Origin: Oscarella lobularis
Taxonomy: Eukaryota > Porifera > Homoscleromorpha > Homosclerophorida > Oscarellidae
Assembly: GCF_947507565.1 (NCBI RefSeq)
Contig: NC_089175.1
Span: 5,197,733-5,261,732, forward strand
Reading direction: 5' to 3'
Length of the DNA: 64,000 nucleotides
Under the pieces are notes generated by a model. The model worked only from the letters and a program-made list of their open reading frames with translations, made no database searches and was not told where the DNA came from. Each line of letters starts with the position of its first letter. Positions within the stretch are counted from its first letter, which is position 1. The position numbers were made by a program, and so were the translations under genes. Shown in pieces: positions 32,330 to 44,520 of this stretch.

Positions 32330-32575
32330 CACGCGATTTTGCCTAAGGAGAGGCCCAACGAAAGCAGCGACGTCGCGTTCGAGGTGTCCTGCCATGACCT
32401 TTCGCCCTTGGAGCAACGAATAGACGCTGACGGCGTTCGCGTCGTGGCGATTTCCACTGTCCCATTGACAGACGACTCTTCGACCCTCTGCGATGCTGTC
32501 GTAGACATCGTAGAAGCGAACACCTTTCACTATCGCCGAAAACAAGAAAGATTCCATTCCGGAAGTGATGCGCAT
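32330..32575 (-). pseudogene. HIRAN-like domain fragment
   Basis: Minus strand reads FYDVYDSIAEGRRVVCQWDS, GNRHDANAVSVYS and GHLERDVAAFV, the pattern of a free-standing HIRAN-like domain (G-N-x-H/Y-D-x-x-A-V). It is the same family as 14873-15230. Its C-terminal side is cut by the DIRS truncation point. Confidence 0.55.
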
Positions 32576-33050
32576 GTTAGATAAAAAAATCGTAAAATTT
32601 CACCACTTCGTTCTCGAAAACGAAGTCGAATTCAGCAAATCGCTATTATGAAAAGTTAGACAAACTCTTTTTCTCTAGGTTTGTCGAAATAACTGCGGTT
32701 GGGATCGATCGGTGAAGCGAGAAAATCGAAGAAATCCGGACCACCTTTCACGAATTTCGATCTTAAGCGAAAACGGTAGATCTAATCGAAAATCGCTATT
32801 ATCAATTTTTAGATATTTTTATAAGGTATTCGATGAAGCAAGTAGCTCGTCAAGCGATCGCCGAATGAAAGAGAAAAACGATAAGACGTCTAACAAGTGA
32901 AATCGTAGCGTAAAGTGGATTTCTGAACGTTCATGAAAGAATTTCGTCGCGTTTTTTGGCTTAAGAAGGTCAATGTGTATTTTATTCGAAAATTGAAGTA
33001 AGAAGTAAAAAATATTTTGAAATTTGAAATTTCGCGAGTTTTAGCGCACG
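32576..33050. other. AT-rich, no supported gene
   Basis: AT-rich, with a small hairpin CTTCGTT...AACGAAG at 32607-32627 and repeated AATCGCTATTAT words. No coding signal. Confidence 0.45.
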
Positions 33051-33054
33051 GGGG

Positions 33055-33453
33055 TTGTTTTGGAAGTTTATGCTGATTGGCACTCTATCGATTCCCATTC
33101 TGGGACGTGGGACTGATGGAGACAAAAACAATCCCTATGTGATCCCACGGCGACGTCACTTTGACAGGTTGCATCTCGGGAGCTGTCAGCTGTTGTGCCC
33201 TGTTATTCCGTTGACAAGTTTCAAAATGGTAAACCTTCACAAAAAATGACGTAGCTAAAGATAATGGCTAAATGACATTTACCATAATGGCAACGTCATC
33301 GTACATTCCTTTCCAATAAAATCTCTCGGCTACTCGTGCAAACGTTTTCTTCACACCCTTGTGGGCAGACGTAGGGTGCACGTGGCAGGAACGCATTATT
33401 TGCGTTCGCTCTTCTTCTCGTCGGATGTAGCGTAACTCGACCGGCTGAGTCAT
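33055..33453 (-). pseudogene. Integrase zinc-finger/core fragment (gypsy/Ginger type)
   Basis: Minus strand reads YIRREEERTQIMRSCHVHPT, SAHKGVKKTFARVAERFYWK (HHCC finger), then after a break a degraded core with PWDHIGIDFV in an alternate frame (33110-33160). The second D and E are not present. It is the same general family as the integrase at 18274-21084. Confidence 0.75.
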
Positions 33454-33494
33454 AACGTAACCCCAACTTGAGCATTTTCGGGTCCTTCTTCAGG

Positions 33495-34134
33495 ATGATG
33501 AGGTCGTGGAGTTACTAACGCGCTGCTGTAATCTTTTCTTATCCGGAGAGATCCCAGCGGGAGCGGCGTTGGCGTTTGCTGGAGCACGGCTTATAGCACT
33601 CAATCTGATGTCCGCCCGATCGCCATCGGAAGTGTTTTCCGTCGACTCGTCGCTAAAACAGCATGTCACGTCCTGAAGTCGGAGATGTCTGCTTTTTTGC
33701 TCCTTTTCAATTTGGTGTCGCAACGCCATGTGGAACTGAGCATCTCACGCGTCTGCTACAACTTACGCTGGCCCAACACCCCGACTGGATCGTTTTGAAG
33801 ACGGACGCCAGAAATGCATTTAATTCCATCTCACGCCAAGCTTTCCTCGAAGGTATGGCGGAATCTTTTCCGTCAATTTACCCTTTCGTCGAGAGCTGCT
33901 AGCAATCTTCGTCCGCCTTCTCTCTGTCTCTTGTCACCGAATGGCGTGGATTGCATTCCATCAGCAGAAGGAGTTCAACAAGGCGACCCGTTAGGCCCGT
34001 TTCTCTTTTCCCTCGCTCTCCACCCTTGTCTTAAAGCGGCAGCAAAAAAATGCAAACACGGATTCGTCGTCAGTTATTTAGATGACGCAATGGTGGCCGG
34101 CCCTAAAACCGACGTTTTAGAGGCATATGACTGA
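33495..34134 (+). pseudogene. Non-LTR-type reverse transcriptase fragment
   Basis: Plus strand: a block near 33495-33600 (CNLFLSGEIPAGAALAFAGA), then RPIAIGSVFRRLVAK in a shifted frame near 33620-33660, FQFGVATPCGTEHL, VLKTDARNAFNSISRQ (palm motif A), and after a frame change EGVQQGDPLGPFLFSLALHP and SYLDDAMVAGP (YxDD, motif C). The spacing fits non-LTR retrotransposon RTs. Endonuclease and flanks are missing, and the sequence stops where the THAP-DDE element flank begins. Confidence 0.75.
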
Positions 34135-34255
34135 GGGTGAGAGAAAGACGTGGCTCTGCTCTAGCTGCAAAGCAAATAAGAGTAAGTCAGCTAGTAAGAA
34201 GAGAAGAAGATAGAGGACTATGTTGAACGTGCGCAAACATGCGAGTACTTGTTTA

Positions 34256-35736
34256 TTAGAATGGAACAATTCCTTCACACATGTTATGAAGAGCACAACA
34301 TACTGACACAATGCAGTCTAAAGTCACCTCACCAGAGTTTGTTTTAGACATTAGGTCCTTTTGAAGTTCTCCTGTCGCGGAGAGGATTGCGAAGCGTTGT
34401 CGCATAGCTCCAATAACACGCTCTACGTGAATTCTGACGTTTGCTAATTTTCTTGTATTTTTCACCTCTTAGGTGACAGTTGCTCGCGTCCTCGAGTAAA
34501 GGGCAGTATATTTAAAACGGCACCATATGAAGCCACACTATCCGCAACGGTAAACCCTCTGTCGGCGAGGACATCTCCAGGTAAGAGATTTTTCAAAAAA
34601 CCAGAATTTTCGACTATATGCTTATCGGAGACGCGACCTCCCCACCCCTTTGATATAAATGTTACTACACCTTGGAGAGCGATGCTAATGAGGTATTTTG
34701 CCTTATTATGATGCTTGTATTGCGACCAAGTGCAGCTCTTCTTTAGGCTGTTTCTTGGAGTCTCTATGAACAATTCAAAGCAATCAATAATCGCCACTAC
34801 CTTCTTTCCGTAGTGTCTTTGCACACTGAGCGGCATTGTTTTCTGGAGAAGCTCGCGATCGGGCCACAAAACGAGAAACGACAAGCGCACTCTCAAAATA
34901 TCTATCCATTTCCGAAAAAGGCGCCCAATGGTACTCTCGTGCACCACAAATCGAAATCCTAGGTCGTAATTCGAGCATGCCAAATGAAGTTTCATCATGC
35001 AAGCCAACAGCGCATTAAAGGAGCTCATCTTTTTATGCGGGGCCTTGCGCAGTACGGGCAGGGCAAGATTCAGAATGATCTGAAACAAAGCTAACGATGG
35101 TAAGCTGGTGAAATGGCGAACGACGCTGTCGTCTTCACGCATTTGCTCCTCTGCTGGATGCCCACGTCCCATTTCCGACACTATTTCAAGCGGTGATATG
35201 TCACGCTCGACTACTTCCATAAAGGAGACGTCAGTTTGGGCGGACGTCGTTGTTTTCGAGCCTTGCTCTGCGACACCAGCTGTACTGTCCCAGTCATCGT
35301 CGTATTCCTGTCGTCGTCTCGGCGCGATGGAATGCCGCTTTTGGCCGGATTTAGCTCGATCGAACCGCGCAACGCTGGCACAGATCGACCGCTTCCGAGG
35401 CGACGACGTGAAAGAAAAAATCGACGGCACGTACGCTGGAGACAAGCGATCCCCGCTTTTCGCTCCTGAAAACACTATTAGAACCTTGGTGAATTGATTA
35501 TTTAGCCTACCGCCGACGAAGTGCTGGCTGCAAATAGTGCTGTGGTCATTCGGCGCGAAATCTTTCCGACGCAGGGCCAAAGTCGACTTTGCCCGACGTT
35601 CTTTGTTTTGCGGAAAGCGATAGAACTTAAGCCCTAGTGCTCTTGTAGCTGGGAGGTCTCGCGCTGTGCAGCCGATGGCGTAGCAGGTGCGAACCATCCC
35701 AGGAGCCTTGCCACACGGAAGATTACGGAAACGCAA
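34256..35736 (-). pseudogene. THAP-domain DDE transposase, one frameshift
   Basis: Almost complete. The long frame (35736-34462) has an N-terminal THAP zinc finger near 35500-35700 (CYAIGC, FYRFPQNKERR, CSQHFVGG), a basic/acidic linker, a helix-turn-helix region (HESTIGRLFRKWIDILR), and a DDE_Tnp_4 domain: WPDRELLQKTMP, IIDCFELFIETP (first D), VLADRGFTV (second D). A +1 frame change near 34465 separates RIHVERVIGAMRQRF (catalytic E) and VCCALHNMCEG (34256-34440). The true start is probably MVRTCYAIGC, 12 codons into the frame. Apart from that shift it is open, so the insertion is probably young. Terminal repeats not identified. Confidence 0.9.
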
Positions 35737-35959
35737 ATCGTGACGTCAAACGCAAGTGCTCTATACCACCACTAAATTCTGTCAAATAGAGCTCTATCCT
35801 TTGGAAAAACTCAAACTGGTAGTCAGGTACTACTACGTCCATCATTCGCCCGACGTCGTTCAAAAGTCACTAAACTTCTAAGTTTCGTTAGACAGCAAGT
35901 CGTGGTGGCGGAGATGTGGCGGAGAGGCGGCGGCTAATTGTGTGCAGGCAAAGATATAT

Positions 35960-36065
35960 TTCTGCGGTGGATGGTGGGTGGTCAGTATATCTGTGGTGGA
36001 GGGTGGGTGGTGGGTATATCGGTGGAGGGTGGGTGGTGGGTAAATCGGTGGTGGGAGCGGGTGGA
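35960..36065. repeat. GGTGGGTGG-rich minisatellite
   Basis: Irregular tandem units (GGTGGAGGGTGGGTGGTGGG with ATATC or AAATC interruptions). Confidence 0.8.
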
Positions 36066-36089
36066 GGACCAAAACCCCGGCTTTTTTAA

Positions 36090-36890
36090 AAGCCACAAAC
36101 TGACGTCAAAGAAGAGGCCATAACTCGCTGAAAAAAAAGTGCGCGGCGATTCCGTCTACACATATAGAGACTACAAGCTTGCTTCTTCCTCACAAAATTT
36201 GTTGCATGGCAAAGAAGACACGGATAATAAAATAGAGGGATTAGAAACGCCAGTGCGCTAGTGGGTTAGATGCGCGACACGGTCACGTGCCAGTAATTCC
36301 CGCCAGTGCATTGGCCAGTGTTGGCGTAGACATCCGCGCTGCCTCAGACATGATAGGAGACGTTCTAAATAACTCGTCGTTTGCTTCGTCGTCAGAGCGT
36401 AGCTGCAATTGTCGTAAACAAGCCGACGCTGTCCTGGAAAAGCTATCGACGCCGGAATTCATTCAGCTCAAGAGAAATTTTGACAAGGATCTTTCAAGTT
36501 TTTAGAATATGCTGTGTTGCTTCTGTGAGATCGCATGGAGCTAGAGAGATTAGCAGAGAGAAGCTGTGGAGGGAATTTCACCAAGTCTGCCTCGTGCCAT
36601 CGAATTTGGCTCGGATTTTTTACTTGAAGTGCTTGGAGTTGTTGTTCCCAAAACTACGTCGAAATGTTCCTTCTTCGGTTTAATTCCTCACTTCCGATGT
36701 TCTTGTTTTCATAATCTGATGGAGCTCTTTGTGGGTATCTGGTTCAACATCAACACCATTTTCTTCCGTTTGTTTTTTACTCAATAAAATATTTTTTATG
36801 AGCAAAACTAAGACTACAATGGCATCACTCCTTTTTTCTTACTAAATCACTAGTTTGGATATAGATTATTAGTACTACTTGCCTTGCTTC
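36090..36890. other. No recognised gene; possible plus-strand 3' end
   Basis: A short plus-strand frame at 36287-36505 (DMIGDVLNNSSF, LEKLSTPEFIQLKRNF) followed by an AATAAA near 36784 could be the end of a transcript, but I recognise no family. Confidence 0.25.
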
Positions 36891-36894
36891 TCTA

Positions 36895-39800
36895 AAGAGC
36901 GATTTTCTCCTAGACAGTTACAGATTCAAACTTAATTACGTTTTCAAAATGACGAGGAAGGGGCTCCCCAATCTAAAAAAGTTTCAATTGAATCCTACTC
37001 ATCGTTTAGGATTTAGAGAGGCAAATTCTCAACTTGAACTTGCGAGGAAATTGGTCTCATGCAAGGACAACACATGGGTCCGTGTTGTTCCGATTTTCTC
37101 CTAGGCAGCTACTGATACAAACCTAATTACTTTTTCACAATGAGGCGGAGGGGCACCCCAAACCTAACATAAAGTTTCAATTAAATCCAACGAATCGTTT
37201 AGAAGGTACACAGGAATATTCTCAACCCAAACTTGTCAGGAATTTGTCTACTGTACATCCCATAGGTCCAGGAAGCGCCCATTTTCTCCTAGACAACTAG
37301 TTACTAATACAAACTTAATTACGTTTTCAAAATGAGGGGAAGAGGCGCTTTAATCTAAACATAAAGTTTCAATTACTTCCAACATGTCGTTTAGGAGGTA
37401 GACAGGGATATTCTCAACTCGAACTTGTCAGGAATTTTCTCTCTTGTAAATCACAGGTATGGTTAGCGCCGATTTTCTCTTAGCCAGTTATTGATACAAA
37501 CTCAATTACATTTTCAAAATGAAAGGGAGAGGCGTACCAAACTTAACATTAAGTTTCAATTAAATCCAAAGAGTCGTTTGGGAGGTATGAAAGAAAATTC
37601 TTAACTCCAACTTGTCAGGATTTTGGTCTACTGTAAATCACATGTGTCCATGAAGCGCCGATTTTCTCCCATACAGTTACTTATACAATAATAATTGCTA
37701 TTCTAAAATGAGGGGGAAGGGCCCTCCAAACTTAACATAACGTTTCAACGAAATCCAAAGAATCGTTAAGGAGGTAGACATGGACATTCTTAACTCGAAC
37801 TTGTCAGGAAATTGGTCTCCTGTAAATCACATTGGTCCATGAGTCGCCGATTTTCTCCTAGACAGTTACTGATACAAACTTTACTACTTTTTAAAAACGA
37901 GGATGAGTGGAGCCCCAAACTCAACATAAAGTTTTGATTAAATCCAACGAGTCGTTAATTAAGAGGTAGACAGGGATATACTCAACTCGAACTTGTCAGG
38001 AAATTGGTCTCCTCTAAATAGCATGGGTCCATGAAGCGCCGATTTTCTCGTAGACAGTTAAACTACTGATACAAACTTAATTACATATTCAAAATGAGGG
38101 GAAGGGGCGTTTTAATCTAAACATAGAGTTTCAATTAAATCCGACGAGTCGTTTAGGAGGTAGACAGGGATATTCTCAACTCGAACTTGTCAGGAAATGG
38201 GTCTCCTGTAAATCGCATGGGTCCATGAATCGCCGATTTTCTCCTAGATTGTAATTGATATCAACTTCTTTATTTCTTTCTAATGAGGGGGAGTTTCGCC
38301 CTAAACTCAATATAAAGTTTCAATTAATTCCAAAGAGTCGTTTAGGAGGTAGGCAAGGAAATTCTCAACTCGAACATGTGGGGAAATTGGTCTAATCCAA
38401 GGACATCACATAGGTACTGCTACAGCTACTGATACAAACCTAATTACTTTTTCACAATGAGGCGGAGGGGCACCCCAAACCTAAAATAAAGTATCAATTA
38501 AATCCAAAAACCGTTTAGAAGGTACACAGGGATATTCTCAACCCGAACTTGTCAGGAATTTGTCTACTGTACCTCCCATAGGTCCATGAAGCTCACATTT
38601 TCTCCTACACAGATACTGATACAAACTTAATTCCGTTATATAAATGAGGAGGAGGAGAGCCCCAAACTTAACATAAAGTTTACTTTCGATTAAATCGAAC
38701 GAATCGTTGAGGAGGTAGACAGGGTTATTCTAAACTCGAACCTGTCAGGAATTTGATCTGCTGGACATCACATAGGTCCATGAAGCGCCGATTTTCTCCT
38801 AGACAGGTACTGATAAAAACGTAATTACGTTTTGAAAATGAGGGGAAGAGGCGCTTTAATCTAAAGATAAAGTTTCAATTAATTCCAACGAGTCGTTTAG
38901 GAGGTAGACGGAATATTCTCAACTCCAACTTGTCTGGAATTCTCCCTCTTGTAAATGACATGGGTCCTTTAAGCGCCGATTTTCTCCTAGACAGTTACTG
39001 ATACAAACTCAATTACGTTTTCAAAATGAGGGGGAGAGGCGCCCCGAACTTAACATTAAGTTTCAATTAAATCCAAAGAGTCGTTTGGGAGGTAGACAGG
39101 AAAATTCTCAACTCCAACTTGTCAGGATTTTGGTCTACTGTAAATCACATGGGTCCATGAAGCGCCGAGTTTCTCCTATACAGTTACTGATACAATAATA
39201 ATTGCTATTTTAAAATCAGGCACCCCAAACTTAACATATAGTTTCAATTAATTCCAACGAATCGTTTAGGAGGTTGGCAGGGATATTCTCAACTCGAACT
39301 TGTCAGGAAATTTGTCTCCTGTAAATCGCATGGGTCCATGAATCGCCGATTTTCTCCTAGATTGTAATTGATATCAACTTCTTTACTTCTTTATAATGAG
39401 GGGAGTTGCGCCCCAAACTCAATATAAAGTTTCAATTAAATCCAAATAGTTGTTTAGGAGGTAGACAGGGAAATTCTCAACTCGAACTTGGGGAAATTGG
39501 TCTAATCCTAGAACATCACATAGGTCCATGTAGGGCCGATTTTCTCCTAGACAGCTACTGATACAAACTCAATTACGTTTTCACAATGAGGGGGAAGGGC
39601 CCCCCAATCTTAACATAAAGTTTCAACTAATTTCAACGAATCCTTAAGGAGGTAGCCAGGGATATTCTCAACTCGAACTTGTCAGGAAATTGGTCTCCTT
39701 TAAATCGCATGGGTCCATGAAGCGTCGATTTTCTCCTAGACAGTTACAGATTCAATCTTAATTACGTTTACAAAATGACGAGGAATGGGCTCCCCAATCT

Positions 39801-40497
39801 GAACATAAAGTTTCAATTAAATCCAACTCATCGTTTAGGAAGTAGACAGGGATATTCTCAACTCGATCTTGTCTTGAATTTGGTCTGCTGGACATCACAT
39901 AGGTCCAAGAAGCGCAGATTTTCTCCTAGACAGTTACTGATACAAACTACGTTTTGAAAATGAGGGGAAGAGGCGCTTTAATCTACTAAACATAAAGTAT
40001 CAATTAATTCCAACGAGTTGTTTAGGAGGTAGACAGGGATATTCTCAACTCGAACTTACCAGGAATTCTCTCTCTTGTAAATCACATGGGTCCATTAAGC
40101 GCCGATTTTCTCCTAGACAGTTACTGATACAAACCTCAATTACATTTTCAAAATGAGGGTGAGAGGCGTCCGAAACTTAACATTAAGTTTCAATCAAAAA
40201 CGTAGCTATAGTAGACAAGAAAATTCTCAACTGCAACTTGTCGGTATTTTGGTCTACTGTAAATCCGATTTTCTTATAGATCGTAATTGATATCAACTTC
40301 TTTACTTCTTTATAATCAGTGGGAGTTGCGCCACAAACTTAAATAAAGTTTCAATTAAATCCAACGAATCGTTTAGAAGGTAGACAGGGATATTCTCATC
40401 CCGAACTTGTCAGTAATTTGGTCTACTGGACATCCCATAGGTCCATGAAGCGCCGACTTTCTCCTAGACAGTTACTGATACAAACCTAATTACTTTT
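36895..40497 (+). repeat. Satellite array, about 19 monomers of about 190 bp
   Basis: Tandem units marked by GATTTTCTCCTAGACAGTTA at roughly 36899, 37092, 37279, 37471, 37660, 37849, 38041, 38234, 38598, 38791, 38977, 39166, 39348, 39538, 39730, 39918, 40105 and 40455 (a few units have deletions). Each unit has CAAAATGAGG, AAGTTTCAATTAAATCCAA, GTTTAGGAGGTAGACAGG, GATATTCTCAACTCGAACTT and GTCAGGAA. Variant types recur at about 1,500-bp and 1,120-bp intervals, indicating higher-order duplications. Stops cover all frames, so it is not coding. It is cut at 40497 by Helitron C. Confidence 0.95.
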
Positions 40498-40521
40498 TGT
40501 CTCGGTACCTGAGTACCGAGA
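40498..40521 (+). repeat. Perfect 10-bp-stem hairpin at Helitron C left end
   Basis: GTCTCGGTAC and its exact reverse complement around a CTGA loop, beginning precisely where satellite sequence stops after a T-run (ATTACTTTTT). Terminal hairpins and insertion next to T are features of Helentron/Helitron2-type elements. Confidence 0.7.
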
Positions 40522-40699
40522 CATAGTTTTCGGGGTGTAAAAATTTTTTTCGTAGCGTACCGGAAAAGTGGTTGGTGGTACATTGTCGCGACTGCGTCCG
40601 TCAGGTGTCCGATACATTGTAGTTGTGCACCTGGGTATTTGTTAGGGTCCTTGTCTTTTCGTTTTGGCGAAATTTCGGTCCTTTTGTGAAACAGGATGT

Positions 40700-40865
40700 G
40701 ACGTCTCAGAAGTTTGGAATGCTCGTTTGCATCTAGTTTGCATCTAATTAGCAGGCTTCTTGTTGTGGGGGGTGGATACGTTTCCGCTTTGTCAGAGAAG
40801 TTTGGAATGCTCGTTTGCATTTAGTTACCGGGCTTCTTGATGTGGGTGGTGCATACGTTTCAGCC
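40700..40865. repeat. Approximately 88-bp tandem duplication in Helitron C leader
   Basis: AGAAGTTTGGAATGCTCGTT occurs at about 40707 and 40795, each followed by GCTTCTTG(T/A)TGTGG and ATACGTTTC. Confidence 0.75.
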
Positions 40866-41161
40866 TTCTTTCTCGGAATCGTGAACGCTTAGTTTGGTCG
40901 TATGAAAGCCTGCTTAGATTAGGCGCCAATTGAAGCTGAGAGGTTCATTTTCAGTCGCTCTTACGGGGAAAGTGAAGTATTCAATTGTCACGAGAAAGAG
41001 ACCCCCGTGGTTTGGTGCATTTCAGCGCGTTCATTTCTGCAGCAGGGGCTATGATAAGCAGTACAGCATGCGTGAGTAGCTGACTCTGAATGGCGAATGA
41101 GTTCTTTTGACTACAGTTCGGTAGAGAGGCGGTTTGCTTATTTTGACTGGTACGGTGGTGA

Positions 41162-42830
41162 GTGTTTAGGCGACCCACCAATGTCTCATGTGAAGATGTA
41201 TCTGATATTAAAAAACTGGAGAAGATTTTGATGAAAGTTGATAAAACACGCATTCTTAAAGCGCTAAGATGGCTTCAAAAAAAGAACGTTTTGTACAAGA
41301 ACATTCACACTGACAGTGAAGAGGATTTGACGGTATCTGACTCAGAACAGGAGAATGGTGACAGCGATGATTCCGACGTGTGTGCAAAGTTTCCCGAGTT
41401 TGGTGCTATACCAGCTAATTACAGCTTACCAAATATCACGCATCAACAGCTGCTGTCTAAGCTGTCTGTCACATTTGATGAAGCTCTGCCATTTCCTACA
41501 ATGCGTGATACTCCATTAACAATATTTGGTAACAGACGGCTCGAGGAAGTGTGCTTTCCTGTGCTCTATCCTCGTGGCAAAGGAGGTTGGAGCGAGAATC
41601 ATGGACTTACCGATTTACAATATTTCAAGCATCGTTTGTTCCATGCTGATGATCGCTGGAGACAAAATCCGGTATGGCTTTGAATGTGTATGAATTGCGG
41701 AAACTGCAAAGTGAAATATCAATAGTGTCTCGAATGCAGAAGTGTATAACAGCAAAAGAAGTTGCGGACTGTTCTGATGACTTTGTGAACAACTCCTATA
41801 TGTTTGTAAAAAATATCAGAGGTACGGCGGCTTATTGGAAAAACGAGTTGAGTAATCTTGTTGCAAAAATGAACACTCTTGGACCACCCACTTTCTTTAT
41901 GACATTGACAGCAAACGATCGCAACTGGTACAAATTTTATCAGTGCATACTTCCTCAAATGTCTATCGAAGACATAAAGGCTCTATCGTCTTCTCAAAAA
42001 CAATATCTGCTTAAGACACATCCTGTGCAAGCTGTCATGTTCTTTGAGCGAAGATTGGATATTTTTTGGCGAAAGTGACAAGAAGTAAAGACAAGCCAAT
42101 AGGTGAAGTAGATGATTATTGGATACGAATAGAATTCCAATCAAGAGGAAGCCCTCATGTACATTCTTTTTGGTGGATCAAAGATGCTCCAAGTGCAGCT
42201 ACTGTTGAAGGGAAACGGTCATTGCCTGCGTTCATTGATAAGTACATTTCAACTCAACTACCTGAGAATGACGAATATTTAAGACAGTTAGTGGAGCAAT
42301 TGCAATGTCATAAGCACACTAGTACGTGCTATAAGAAGACGAGGCAGAAATGTCGCTTCGATTTTCCTTATATACCATGCCGTGAGACGAGACTAAAGAC
42401 TGACGCCGACGGAGGTTCTCCAAGTCGTTTTTATTTTACAAAGCGTGGTCCCAACGATCAATGGATAAATGCCTACAATCCCCAAATTTTGAAACTATGG
42501 AAAGGTAATATGGATATACAGGTGGTTGGAAGTCACCTTGGTGCCGCTATGTACGTGTGTATGTACGTCTCCAAGGCAGAACCGGAACGATTAAAAGAAG
42601 CGCTGCACAAAGTTACAGAAAAGATTCCACATAAAGCAAGTCTACGAAAACGCTTATCTATGATTGGAGGAACAGTTCTAACTCACCGTCAAATTAGTCT
42701 TCGAGACTGTTTACCGACCTGGCGGTTTTCCTTTTATTCGATCAAGTCGAGGAACGGTGACGGTAAACTGTCGTTTTCCAGAAAATCGCCTACGTCTGCT
42801 AAAGCCCAAAGCGCACCTACGAAATCTTGA
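41162..42830 (+). pseudogene. Helitron C Rep (HUH endonuclease)
   Basis: Rolling-circle Rep in three overlapping frames. 41230-41683: ILKALRWLQKKNVLYKNI, PVLYPRGKGG and YFKHRLFHADDRW. 41674-42078: Helitron-like N (GTAAYWKNELSNLVAKMN, PPTFFMTLTANDRNW). 42066-42830: WIRIEFQSRGSPHVHSFWW with the HUH motif HVH, CRFDFPY, and the catalytic Tyr region AMYVCMYVSKAEPERLKEAL. Two frame changes (near 41680 and 42070) break it, otherwise motifs are intact, including the likely Tyr pair spacing. It is more diverged from Helitrons A and B than they are from each other. Confidence 0.9.
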
Positions 42831-42861
42831 AAAAGGCTAAACTGATATTTATGTCCTAGGA

Positions 42862-44520
42862 TTGCATCAATACTACCAAGCAAGGCCATCAAATCCGTTT
42901 TGGGAAAAAATGTCATTAGCAACATTTGCTACCAATTACCGTCTGGACAACATCAAAAATAGGTCAGCTGCTTTCATATCTGAATTTGACAAGTACATTC
43001 ATGCTCGTCGAAAACCAGCTTGTCTGCGTTTGTCGAAGTTTGCAGGCATCGACACGAACGAATATTACTACAGATTTCTTATATTATTCGTTCCATATCG
43101 AAACGAGACCGAACTGCTTCTTCCAGACGAGCATCCGCGAGATGCTTACCGTAGGCTTCGAAGTCAATTTTGTCCGCAAAGTATAGAACGACTAAGGTTT
43201 GCAGAAGAAGTTGATAAAGCGTTTACTCGTGTCGTTCTGTGGGAAGCTGAAAGTTCCATAGACATAGCAGCGAAGGTTGCACCTAATATAACTTCGGGCG
43301 ATGACGGTCAGTTGCCTTTGGACTTTGAGTGGCTCCAAAAAACGCTGGATTGATAAATGATCTGGTTCCAAGTGATGAAAATAAAAAGCCAGAGCGCAAC
43401 ACCGACGATCAGTCATCAACATAGAAAACGGACGATCTTCTTGCAGCAACTATGACAGACAACGAATACGTTCTTGCGTTGGAGAGACTATCTCCTGATC
43501 AACGTAACACTATTGAAATGATTTTTGCTTCTGCTCAAGCTCAAATCAAAAGCTCTGAAAGTTATAGACCGCTTCGTCTCTTTGTTAAAGGTGGAGCAGG
43601 AACGGGCAAAAGTTTTCTGATACAGTTAATTCGGGAAATGCTTTTGCGTTTACATCTAAACGTGATATTGACAGTACAATATTGGTGGACTCACGCTGCA
43701 TACGGCGTTTTCTCTGCCCATTGAACATGGTCGCAACTGTGAATATTTGCCCTTGCGGCCTGATAAATTAGCTGCGTTGCGACAACGTTTTGCTACACTA
43801 AATTACGTCATTATTGACGAAATTTCAATAGTTTCATGTCAAACATTTTGCATTATACATAAGAGATTGTCTGAGATCAAAGGCACCTTAGCAGACGCTA
43901 CAACTTTGTTTGGCGGTTTGAACATTTTGGTTTTCGGCGATTTATTTCAACTCCGGCCAGTAATGGGCCATTTTCGATTCAAGCCGACCAGAAAGTTATA
44001 TGTGGCGCAACTTCGATGTGAGCATATTGACGTACAATCATCGGCAGGCCGAAGACAGAAATTGGGCTAGTCTATTAAACCGTATTCGCCTCGGTTGGCA
44101 TTCAGAGAGTGACTGTGCTGAGTTGCTTCAGCGGCAGAAGGTCGATCTCACAAAACCACCCTTCTGCAATGCTCTCCGCATCTTTCCACGAAAAGCTGAC
44201 GTCGAAAAGCACAATTTGATGTGTTTACAATCACAGATGCGCTACTCAAAGTTATATAAAATTATTGCGAAGGACGTAGTGGTTCAGGCACCAGACAGAC
44301 TGACGCCAGACGAAATTTCTCATCTTAAACCTTACAAAGTAAACGACACCGCCGGTTTGACTGAAAAACTTCAGCTCACAGTCGGCTCTCGCGTCATTAT
44401 CAAAAGCGAGACGATTTTGCAGCATGCTCCACTCTTAGCAGGTCAAAATCGTCTCCTTTTTGGCTATTGGAAATCGCAGATGATCTTGAGTAAGACAGTT
44501 GCACTTCGACGTTTATAGTC
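42862..44520 (+). pseudogene. Helitron C linker and Pif1-like helicase
   Basis: Continuation of Helitron C. The linker domain is at 42862-43353 (HQYYQARPSNPFWEKMSLA, KFAGIDTNEYYYRFLILFVP). After a break comes the Pif1-like helicase: LSPDQRNTIEMIF, Walker A GGAGTGKSFLIQLI (43590-43630), a break, Walker B YVIIDEISIVS (43804-43835), FGDLFQLRPV, and in a shifted frame DVSILTYNHRQAEDRNWASL, FPRKADVEKHN and LTVGSRVIIKSE to 44520. The C-terminal HKSQG-type motif and any OTU domain are missing, so the element is 3' truncated at about 44520. Confidence 0.88.

Noticed and set aside
36895-40497. Possible CRISPR-like or tandem coding array
   Set aside because: Units of about 190 bp are repeated whole with no variable spacers, stops occur in all frames, and the genome is eukaryotic: it is a satellite.
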